The translations under genes were made by a program, and so were the position numbers. Below are positions 7,426 through 14,346 of a stretch of DNA of 23,707 bases, piece after piece. This stretch comes from CBCXVS01 sp965178525 (lineage in GTDB: Bacteria > Tectomicrobia > Entotheonellia > Entotheonellales > Entotheonellaceae): the NCBI GenBank assembly GCA_965178525.1, contig CBCXVS010000095.1:1-23707 (forward strand), written 5' to 3'. The notes under the pieces were generated by a model, which worked only from the letters and a program-made list of their open reading frames with translations, ran no database searches and was not told where the DNA came from. How positions within the stretch are numbered: the stretch's first letter is position 1; each line of letters opens with the position of its first letter.

Positions 7426-8903
7426 TCAGTCAGCATCAAGGAACAGGCACTCCGCATAGCGGGATAAGTGATGACGCTCAAGTTCCTGTTGTTTGTGAAA
7501 CCGCCAATAATCTTCGACGTCACCGCTGGAGCGTAGCGAGCGCAACTGCAATACGGCTTCGGCACTTTGCAGGCGCCCGCGCGCCCCGTCAGAGCCATGC
7601 GATCTTCGACTCAATGGCGGCAAGCCCCTGCCATGACGCCGGTGGCAATCGGAAAACCCTGTTCCAGAAACCCATCGTCGCGCAAAAAGGACTGACGGTT
7701 GACCCGATCATCCGCACTCGTGTCGACCCCGTCTCGCTTCTTGCCCGACAAGTCCCGCCAGGTCGCACTCAAGCGCATCCCCCGAGCCACCTCCTGGGCA
7801 TGGCCCTGGAGCCCCTTTAGAGCGCGGGTTTGCACCCACGATGGCGTCGCCTGGGCGTCACCGGGAGACCACGCCCGCGCCGCATCCCACAGGTAGTCGA
7901 GCACATGGATAAAATCAACAACCATCGTCACCGACACCTGATAACGGGCGGCGGCCGCTCGGATGCGGGCCAACTGATGGCGGTCCCCATCGACTAAGAC
8001 CACCCATTGCCGCTGCCGAGTCGGATCGCGTTGCAAGGCTTCGGCGAAAAGCTCGTCCGTCACCTTCTGAGCCTCTCGGTCGACACTGGCCCCCACGCGT
8101 TGGGTTTGCACTTTGGGACGGGGAAACGCCTCGTCGTCATCCGGATTCATCATCGCCTCCGGACGGCGGGCATCAGGGGCCACCGGGTAGACCGAGGCCA
8201 CGGTCGCCATCCGCTTCCGGTGGCGCTTTTCCTCCGGACTCAGCCGGATTTGGAGCGGTGGCTCGGTTCGCTGCGCCGCCTGACGTGTGGCCTCTCGCCG
8301 GTCCTCTTGGCGCCTCACAAGACCTTGGGCATCGGTGGTCAACACCAGCACGTCCTCACTCGCTTCGGACTCGTCGGCTCGGCGCGTCTCATAGAAAGCC
8401 TCGAAGTCTTGAGCCCCTTTGACCACGACGGGCTCACTTTGGCGTTTGGGGATGGGCCCACCGGTGGTTGGGTCCAGGCGAGAGGTGGCCTCGTCGAAAC
8501 TCATCAACGAGACGTCCCCAGCCAAACGACGTCGCCGACCATCGGAGTAGTTGTCCGGGGGAAGATTCAACTGAGCATCGAGGGCCAATCGGCTCTCCAC
8601 TCCCGGCGCACCGTACGAGCTTCGAGTGACGATGACATCGCCAAAGAGGGTGGCGAGATGCCGCTGACATCCGGGGCGACGATGGTTCCGGATGAGAGGA
8701 TCGTTGCCTTCGAGGCACTCCCAGTCGGGTTCGGTGGCAGCGCGATGATCGAGGTCGCCTTGGCACATCCGCCGGAGGAGCTCGCGACCCTCGGTTTCGA
8801 GCAACGGCTCGATTTGGCCATGGTCAAGCTACTGGGCTTGGAGGTCGTCTAAGGATGCCACCATATGGAAGAACTTCTCGAAGGGCTCGAAAACGCTTTC
8901 CAT
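7426..8903 (-). pseudogene. ISKra4-family transposase, decayed
   Basis: The open part (7611-8804) matches ISKra4-type transposases: TEGRELLRRMCQGDLDHRA, RRPGCQRHLATLFGDV, SFDEATSRL, VLVLTTDAQG, WVVLVDGDRHQ, VVDFIHVLDYLWDAARAW and IATGVMAGACRH. Four defects are visible. A TAG at 8829-8831 separates the first 24 codons (from ATG 8903) from the rest. A TGA at 7611-7613 follows GACRH. One G is lost from a run at 7584-7587, after which the C-terminus AEAVLQLRSLRSSGDVEDYW continues in another frame to 7426. The Glu usual in IEGACRH is Ala here, a residue I believe to be catalytic. The element cannot move by itself. It sits beside the HigBA locus and a scaffold gap. Confidence 0.85.
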
Positions 8904-8936
8904 TCGTGGCTCGTGGTGTAGGCTTGGGACATGAGG

Positions 8937-8990
8937 GAGCCTCCTGATGAGTACGTCGGTTTTAGTTCAACTTATACGTACTACGGAGGC
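8937..8990. repeat. interrupted inverted repeat, candidate end of the ISKra4-like element
   Basis: GCCTCC (8939-8944) pairs with GGAGGC (8985-8990) and GTACG (8951-8955) pairs with CGTAC (8977-8981), giving an 11-pair interrupted stem. It lies just outside the 5' end of the transposase remnant, where an element terminus is expected. I could not find a convincing matching copy beyond the transposase 3' end (7328-7425). Confidence 0.4.
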
Positions 8991-9028
8991 GCCTCATTGG
9001 CAGCGCCAATTCTATATAACCTATTGAA

Positions 9029-9038
9029 NNNNNNNNNN
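9029..9038. other. assembly gap (10 N)
   Basis: Ten unknown bases mark a scaffold join. The true gap length is unknown, so the order and distance of the transposase remnant and the downstream fragment are not certain. Mobile or repeated DNA often causes such breaks. Confidence 1.
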
Positions 9039-9040
9039 TT

Positions 9041-9193
9041 TGCGTCGTTATAAAAGAGCCGTACCCCTTTGTAGTGAATGCGGAGGCTTCGTCTGAAACC
9101 GATGCATATTTCCGTGCATTCAAAGAACGGCTCAAGGAACGATTCCATCAGATAGACATTTGGATGACGGCTTATCCTATACGCCTACTCTAA
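9041..9193 (+). CDS. 3' fragment of an unknown gene cut by the gap
   Basis: An open frame enters from the gap and ends at TAA 9191-9193, about 50 codons. The visible part reads PYPFVVNAEASSETDAYFRAF, then KERLKERFHQIDIWMTAYPIRLL. The mix of hydrophobic strand, charged helix and IDIWM strand looks like the end of a folded alpha/beta domain rather than random translation. I do not recognise the family. It is followed at once by a hairpin and T-run. It could belong to a mobile element that the assembler could not resolve. Confidence 0.5.
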   Translation, partial: CVVIKEPYPFVVNAEASSETDAYFRAFKERLKERFHQIDIWMTAYPIRLL

Positions 9194-9214
9194 CTGTTAA
9201 AACTTACAGGACAA

Positions 9215-9242
9215 GATAGAAAATAAATCTATCCCCTTTTTT
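9215..9242 (+). terminator. hairpin with T-run after the gap-truncated gene
   Basis: GATAGA and TCTATC form a 6-base stem around AAATAAA, followed by CCC and six T. It lies 21 bases after the stop of the fragment on the plus strand, as expected of a factor-independent terminator. The stem is AT-rich and weak. The sequence also resembles a widespread dispersed motif (AAATAAATCT-TCCCCTTTT), so it may be a repeat copy. Confidence 0.45.
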
Positions 9243-9331
9243 CTGAACCGCATAGGTCATGTTGCCAGAGGATGTGCTGAGCGCGTGGGTCCCCCTGGCT
9301 GGCCCCGCTTGGGAACGGAATGCCGCGACAC

Positions 9332-9721
9332 TCAACCTTCGTCGGGGGATTGTTTCAGCAAATCGGCGAGGTGTTCCCAGGCCGCGCGGGCGCTCTGATC
9401 GGTGGTCTGCTCCAGTTCGGCGCAGAGGGCGTTGCCCGCGGCCTTGGCCTCGTCCGGGTCGAAGCCGTACTGCCGGTACGTCTCGCCGATCCACTGGCCG
9501 AACCGCTGCCGTTGCAATTCGGAAAACCGCCGCGCTTCATGCAGCCAGAGCAGGCCGACCTGCGTCAGGATGAAGCGGGCGACGGGAAAGAGCAGCGCGA
9601 TGACCGCCGCTTCCGTGACCAGGCTGAACTGCTGCCGCCGTGCCTTGCGTGCGGTCCGTTCGAGCGGGCCGGACAGGTGGGGATCGGCGGTGATGAGGGG
9701 CTCGAATTCTTCAATGGTCAT
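9332..9721 (-). CDS. small membrane-associated protein linked to the CHAT-STAND-TPR gene
   Basis: This encodes about 129 residues from ATG 9721; ATG 9733 and TTG 9757 are alternatives, the last overlapping the upstream stop. It opens MTIEEFEPLITADPHLSGPLE, followed by a basic stretch (RTARKARRQQ). A hydrophobic segment of about 20 residues comes next (TEAAVIALLFPVARFILTQV). The remainder is a soluble helical tail rich in Gln, Glu and Ala, ending LLKQSPDEG. It directly follows the TPR C-terminus on the same strand, so it is the last gene of the same transcription unit. A membrane-inserting partner or substrate of the protease is a reasonable guess because CHAT and caspase-like proteases are often paired with membrane effectors. 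No gasdermin motif is seen and no family is recognised. Confidence 0.7.
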   Translation of the reverse strand: MTIEEFEPLITADPHLSGPLERTARKARRQQFSLVTEAAVIALLFPVARFILTQVGLLWLHEARRFSELQRQRFGQWIGETYRQYGFDPDEAKAAGNALCAELEQTTDQSARAAWEHLADLLKQSPDEG

Positions 9722-9753
9722 GATGATCACCATCCATGCAGAGGGCCCATGGC

Positions 9754-10092
9754 TCAACCCTCTTGTGCCTGTTGTTCAATCCCGGCAATCAATTGTTTCG
9801 TGTATTCGACGTCTTGTACAGCACCGTCGCCATAGGTTTCAAAGGTCCGCAAGGCGGCCCTGACATACTCTAGAGCATCAGTAAAGCGACCGGACCGGGT
9901 GAAGGCGACCGCGACGTTGTCGCGGGTTCGGGCAGCAGTGTAGAGATCGCCGGCTCCTTCAGCGTAACGGATTAACTCGTGGAAGTGAGTCAGAGCGGAG
10001 TTAACATCACCAACTTCGGTGTAGATCATGCCTAAGTGGCTGTGCGTCACCGCCAGCTGATGCACCGCATACTGGGGAAATTCCTGCAGCGC
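9754..10092 (-). pseudogene. C-terminal TPR segment of the CHAT-STAND-TPR protein, after a TAG stop
   Basis: This is in the same frame as the middle segment but separated from it by TAG at 10093-10095. It begins ALQEFPQYAVHQLAVTHSHL and holds two further TPR-type helical hairpins (HSHLGMIYTEVGDVNSALTHF and ARTRDNVAVAFTRSGRFTDAL). It ends with a capping helix. Reading through the stop gives SYS-x-ALQEFPQYA, where Gln is the natural residue (CAG to TAG). The segment could be translated only by suppression or from an internal GTG at 10065. Most likely it is simply the cut-off end of the parent protein. Confidence 0.8.
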
Positions 10093-11963
10093 CTAGCTAT
10101 AGGATTGCAGAGCTGTGTTGAGGTGACACAGCAATTCTGCTTCCGGCTCGTCGGCGTCACGCACTTCCCAAAAACGCAACATAGCCACCTGGCCTAACTG
10201 ACCTAAACTTACAGCTCGCCCCTGCTGCTGCTGATCAGGGTGCATGTCGAGGCTGCGCCGATACCAATGCTCTGCATCTGCAAGCGAACGAATGGCGACA
10301 ACGTCTTTATAAGCATTGCCAATCGCCACGGCGCATATAGCTGCCTCGGCTCGATCCCCGATTTGTTCGGACAATGCGAACGCCTCCTCAAGGGCCGCTA
10401 CACAGTCTGCCTTCCGGAGTTCGAGGCCGATTTGTCCCAGTCCTTCCAGCACAACCGCCAAGTTCCGGATCGCGTGGTACTGGATATCATCCAGATTCGG
10501 GGCAGCCGTCTTCAGCCAGTCGACTAACGTCGTTCGTTCACGCGGTGAGCCGACGACTCCTTCGGCTGTCTGGCGAACCCAATCAACGCAGACGCGCTGA
10601 AGACGCTCAGCCTCCGTCCACTGCCGCGCCTCTCGGGCCAGATGCACGCGATAGTCGGCTAGGCCCCAATGTTCTTCTCTCCCCAGCAAAGGGCCGTCAG
10701 TGGCCAAGTCCACGAAGTCCGGCACCATCTCGTCCACCAGTCGTGCCCACTCCGCTCGACGACCCGTATGATTGAAGAGAATACGCAAGCCTTGCATCGC
10801 GCGAAGGACCCACTCCCACCAGCTGTGCGTGCGCGCCAAATGCAGGGCGTATATCAGGTTGGCTTCTTCCGCCGAGAGCGCAGCTACCACATCGGAGTTG
10901 CCGGCTTGGTATTGTTCGGCGTAGTACTCCCCCAACACGCCCATCGCTTCAACGAAAGCACGCGTGGCGTGCAAATGCGAGGGGCGGAAGGCGGAATACG
11001 GTGTGTCGGGTGCTTCTCCCTCCGGGTAATACGCCTCAAACAAACTCTTGAAAAACCACGGCAGGGCCGGATGGATAGCGTAATAGCCGCCGTCGTGCGA
11101 CGTCAGCAGGCCGATGTCGGCGGCGCGGTCTAATAGCCCCATGCCCGCCTCGCGCGTCAAGCCGCGAACCGCGGGCATGCACCAGTCGTCTTCGGGACGA
11201 CCCATTATCACCAACGCATCAACATCCACAAAGCCCTGGAAAAAGTGCAGCAGGGCCAGGGCCCAGCGCTCGTCTTGACTGAAGGCATGTTCGAAGCCAT
11301 AGCCAAGCGAGGCGCCGAGCGAGCGGCTGCGGCCTTCACTCGCTTCATCCGTAAACTTTGCTTCGCCGGAGCGCAGCTCGGCGACGAACGCCTCGATTTG
11401 TGCTTTCGTCTTCAGCCCGTCGCGCAATGCTTGGCCAACCAGCACGGTCAGGGTCAGCGGGTTGCCGCCGGTAAACCGCAACAGCGGACGCCAGTCGTCC
11501 ACGTCGGTCAAGCGCCAGCCGTGCCGCACGGCAATGGCGCGGGCCAGTTGCACGCGCTCCTGCATCGGCATCGGCGGCACCTTAATCCGTCGCGGCAGTG
11601 TGTCGCCCAGCCACGCCCGCTCATGGCGGCGGCTGGTGAGCAGGAATTTCGCCTGGGTTGGCCTGGCATCACGCAGGAAATCGACCAGCTCGTGCTGCTC
11701 CTCGTCGCTCCACGCCGATACCATTCCGCTGGGAAACCCGGACACCGGCTCGACGTTGTCCCAGATCCACAGGACCGGAATCTGGCGCAGCACCTGCAGG
11801 ACCACCTGGCGCCGCTGCTCATCGTCGAGCGCCAGCCAGTTGATATTCGCTTGTTCAAGCTTCGCCCCGAACACATCGCCAATACGGTCCAGCACGCGCG
11901 CCAGCGGCAAATACTGCTCGAACGACGTGAACAGCACCGGTCCTTGAATCCCGCCGATCCGGC
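10093..11963 (-). pseudogene. STAND NTPase (NB-ARC-like) plus TPR segment, P-loop missing
   Basis: This is the middle of a CHAT-STAND-TPR protein. It starts abruptly at GGIQGPVLFTSFEQYLPL. The Walker B-like strand VLWIWDNVE, the sensor segment AKFLLTSRR and the GNPLTLTVL motif of NB-ARC-type STAND ATPases follow. Next come a winged-helix region and several TPR-like helical repeats (LRKADCVAALEEAFALSEQ, LADAEHWYRRSLDM). No GxxxxGK[ST] P-loop occurs here or in the upstream frame. Its expected place, some 30 residues before GPVLFTSFE, is exactly where the frame joins the CHAT segment (about 11955-11965). A deletion there, not a multiple of three, would remove the nucleotide-binding loop and shift the frame. 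As it stands the switch domain cannot bind ATP normally. Confidence 0.85.
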
Positions 11964-13342
11964 GGCTTGGGCAACTTCGCATCCAACGAACCCGCCTCGG
12001 CCGATGCGCCAGTGGCGTCGACGCTGACCGTCAGGGTCCGGTGGTCCTCGGCCTCCGGGAACAACGCGATGGGCGCGGCTTCGAAGACCACCGGGACCGG
12101 CCAGTCCTGAAACGGCAACGGATCGTAAGCAATCTGCCGCAGCGGATCGTCCGCCAGCCCTTTGCGGCCGAGCGTGACCGCTTGGCCGAGCGTCCTGCCC
12201 TGGGTCCAGGTGGCGTACAACTCGGCGACGAACTGCGCCGCCGTAACTACATACACGTTATAGCGCATCGCGACCACGCCCGACACGCCCGCACCCATCA
12301 CCTCCTGCGCCAGCGAACCAAAGGCGCGAACTTGCGTGTGGACATCTTGTTCCCCGGCTTGCGAAGGCGGCATCGGAGCAGGTTGATCAACCGGTTCCTC
12401 GTCATTGGGGGCTTCCGCATGGGCGCTTCGACAGGCGTTGAGCACCAGCACCGGGACATGGGTTTCAACCAGCAGGTTACCGATCGCGGGGCCATCGACC
12501 AGGGTCGTATTGTCGTCCAGCTCGGGATTCTCAAAGGCTAAATAGCCATGCGACCCGGTACGCGGCCCGGAAAGTAACAGCGGCATCAAACTTCGCAGGA
12601 TCTGGCCGGGCACGTCCGTGTCCTCGGCATCGAGGTACATGCCGTGTCCGTCGAAGTGGACCACGTGATAGGGTTTGTTCTCGTCTCTAGCACGCCGCAG
12701 CACTCTTGCCAACTGATCGAAGGTCGGCGGGCGCAACACATCGAGTTGAAAGCGCGCCCGAGCCTCGTCGCCGAGCCCCTTGATCAAGCGACTGGCTACC
12801 GACCGAAACGGTACGTCGTCACTCGCACCGGGCCGGCAAATGACCAACAAGATGCGAATCGTACTGTCGACCGTGTCGACCGGTCTGGGTCGCTGCGCCG
12901 CTTGCGGCTGCGCCCGTACAAACGCCTGCGCGCGCAGAGCGAGCGGCGTGTCGGTCCTGGGGTCGCGGATCAATTCCCATGGGATGGATGCGGCTTCCTC
13001 CACCGCCGTGACGATCTCAACTCGCATCTCGTTCAGATTCGGACGCACGGTGGCCCACAAATCGCGAGCGTCGTCACTGGATTGAAACACGGCTTTGAAG
13101 AGTTCCGCGCCGATGTCGACGATGCGTTGTTCGACACGGGCTGCGACCTTGGGCGCCGGTTCATGAGGAAAATGCAAATAATCTTCGAGATACCAACGCA
13201 GGTCTTGTTGATCCTGCTCGGCCATGGCGAAGGCGAACGAGGCGGTTGCGGTTTGCCGGGGCAGGCCATCGCCTTCCAGGGTGATCTCGGCCCGGTACTG
13301 ACCCGTGGATTCCGTCGTCTGCGTGATCCGTAAGGTAGCCAT
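11855..13342 (-). CDS. CHAT-domain (caspase-like) protease segment of a STAND-TPR protein
   Basis: CHAT domains are clan CD cysteine proteases related to separase and caspases. In bacteria they are often fused to STAND NTPase and TPR sensors in conflict or cell-death systems. From ATG 13342 (AGGGG six bases upstream; ATG 13360 possible) there is an all-beta or mixed N-terminal region of about 100 residues. The CHAT fold follows, with SIPWELIRDP, YHVVHFDGHG containing the catalytic His233, and VPVLVLNACRSA containing the catalytic Cys304. After VSGVVAMRYNVYV and the TLGQAVTLGRKGL helix it reaches LDAKLPKPPDRR at about 11960. The frame then runs about 30 codons of non-homologous sequence to 11855. 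The protease domain is complete, and a free CHAT protein with a frameshifted tail could be made. The upstream 200 bases separate it from the divergent PIN/RHH pair. Confidence 0.88.
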   Translation of the reverse strand: MATLRITQTTESTGQYRAEITLEGDGLPRQTATASFAFAMAEQDQQDLRWYLEDYLHFPHEPAPKVAARVEQRIVDIGAELFKAVFQSSDDARDLWATVRPNLNEMRVEIVTAVEEAASIPWELIRDPRTDTPLALRAQAFVRAQPQAAQRPRPVDTVDSTIRILLVICRPGASDDVPFRSVASRLIKGLGDEARARFQLDVLRPPTFDQLARVLRRARDENKPYHVVHFDGHGMYLDAEDTDVPGQILRSLMPLLLSGPRTGSHGYLAFENPELDDNTTLVDGPAIGNLLVETHVPVLVLNACRSAHAEAPNDEEPVDQPAPMPPSQAGEQDVHTQVRAFGSLAQEVMGAGVSGVVAMRYNVYVVTAAQFVAELYATWTQGRTLGQAVTLGRKGLADDPLRQIAYDPLPFQDWPVPVVFEAAPIALFPEAEDHRTLTVSVDATGASAEAGSLDAKLPKPPDRRDSRTGAVHVVRAVFAAGARAGPYWRCVRGEA

Positions 13343-13538
13343 GGTTGCCCCTGATGACATGATTGCCCCCGACGAATGGATATCAGGTAAAGAGTGTACC
13401 CGCTAAAGATATGGCCGGGAAGGTGGTAGCAAGCCGCCGACGTCGCGAGGGCGGTCAAAGCGTGTTGGCTTGCCAGACCTGACGCTAATTTTATGGTGCC
13501 GTACCCTGGTATGCAGCAAAAATATGATATTTCCCTAT

Positions 13539-13556
13539 GACAGCATATATGCTATC
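13539..13556. promoter_or_regulatory. palindrome before the PIN/RHH pair, candidate antitoxin operator
   Basis: The core AGCATATATGCT (13542-13553) is a perfect 12-base palindrome. The next pairs outwards (GA...TC) also match after one mismatch. It lies about 9 bases before the toxin start, inside an AT-rich stretch that probably contains the promoter. RHH antitoxins bind such short palindromes to repress their own operon; which sequence is bound is inference. Confidence 0.55.
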
Positions 13557-13564
13557 ATTCTTTC

Positions 13565-14026
13565 ATGGTAACCCGGATTGTGCTCGACACCAACGTTTTC
13601 GTTGCAGCTGTATTAGGACGACGTGGGGCCAGCCGCGAGATCCTCCGGAGATGTCTGACACGCCGTTATCAACCTCTCATGGGCACGGCGTTATTTCTTG
13701 AATACGAATCGGTTCTGACGCGCGGCGAATTGTTCATGAACTGCCGGCTGAACCGTGATGAACGCGAGGCGTTGTTCAACGCCTTTCTCAGCGTTTGTCA
13801 ATGGCAGACGGTATATTTTGCGTGGCGTCCGAACCTGCCTGATGAGGCAGACAACCATCTGGTGGAACTGGCCGTGGCGGGACAGGCGACCATGATTGTC
13901 ACCAAGAATGTGAGCGACTTTGTGCGGGCCGAGCTGCATTTTCCCGGTCTGCGCATTGTGCCACCCGAGGAACTGGTAGCAGAAGGACAGGAAGATGGCG
14001 ACTCTGACTATTCGTCTTCCCGATGA
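13565..14026 (+). CDS. PIN-domain toxin (VapC-like, COG1569 type)
   Basis: A 153-residue PIN-domain protein, expected to be a Mg-dependent ribonuclease toxin that cuts RNA when freed from its antitoxin. The opening IVLDTNVFVAAVLGRRGASREIL is typical of the putative toxin-antitoxin PIN family. Candidate acidic metal ligands are Asp8 (LDTN), Glu46 or Glu48 (LFLEYESVL), Asp96 (PDEADNHLVELA) and Asp118 (TKNVSDF). The domain ends at LRIVPPEELV, and the last 17 residues (GQEDGDSDYSSSR) are read through the start of the antitoxin gene in another frame. The toxin comes first, which is unusual for vapBC but common for this subfamily. The gene is intact. Confidence 0.88.
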   Translation: MVTRIVLDTNVFVAAVLGRRGASREILRRCLTRRYQPLMGTALFLEYESVLTRGELFMNCRLNRDEREALFNAFLSVCQWQTVYFAWRPNLPDEADNHLVELAVAGQATMIVTKNVSDFVRAELHFPGLRIVPPEELVAEGQEDGDSDYSSSR

Positions 14027-14216
14027 CAAGCATGCACGGCTCAAGCAATTGGCCCAGCACCGTCAGATCAGTGTGAACAAGCTGATCGAAGAACTGTCGA
14101 CGGTTGCCCTGGCCCAGTTTGACGCCGAACTGCGCTTTCGGGCACGGGCGGCACGCGGTTCGGCCGAGGAAGGCTTACGGCTTTTGGAGAAGCTGGATGC
14201 CGAGCCCAGTAGCTGA
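13995..14216 (+). CDS. ribbon-helix-helix antitoxin
   Basis: A 73-residue protein with the CopG/Arc-like fold: a short beta strand MATLTIRLPDDKHARLKQLA, then two helices (ISVNKLIEELSTVALAQF). A C-terminal helical tail (RARAARGSAEEGLRLLEKLD) probably wraps the toxin. It overlaps the PIN gene by 32 bases, so translation is coupled. An AAGGACAGGAAG site inside the toxin gene precedes the ATG. It should inhibit the PIN nuclease and repress the operon through the palindrome upstream. Confidence 0.88.
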   Translation: MATLTIRLPDDKHARLKQLAQHRQISVNKLIEELSTVALAQFDAELRFRARAARGSAEEGLRLLEKLDAEPSS

Positions 14217-14258
14217 TGGCCCACTGCAAGTTCCCATGTTCAAGCGACTCGATCTCTG

Positions 14259-14305
14259 TCAGGTCTCCCATGGCACATTTCCTTAGTGTGCCATGGGAGA
14301 CCTGA
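14259..14305. terminator. perfect 19-base inverted repeat between convergent genes
   Basis: The arms 14259-14277 and 14287-14305 are exact reverse complements (TCAGGTCTCCCATGGCACA) around a 9-base loop. They lie between the ends of the RHH gene (plus) and the amidohydrolase gene (minus), where a bidirectional terminator is expected. Neither side has a T-run, so it may instead be an RNA-stabilising hairpin or a relic palindromic element. The exactness of the stem suggests selection or recent origin. Confidence 0.55.
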
Positions 14306-14346
14306 TCCTTAATTCCCACGGCCCTTGGCTCCCGCACCCCGGCATG

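Noticed and set aside
9332..9721. Bacterial gasdermin
   Set aside because: The protein is about half the usual length and has a single hydrophobic helix rather than the gasdermin beta-sheet pattern.
994..10095. Use of a variant genetic code or selenocysteine to explain in-frame stops
   Set aside because: Both TGA and TAG also end intact genes here, the stops sit at residues that are not Cys, and frameshifts occur in the same region.
11245..13333. Long plus-strand open frames opposite the CHAT-STAND gene
   Set aside because: GC-rich antisense shadows; the minus strand carries the recognisable CHAT and STAND motifs.
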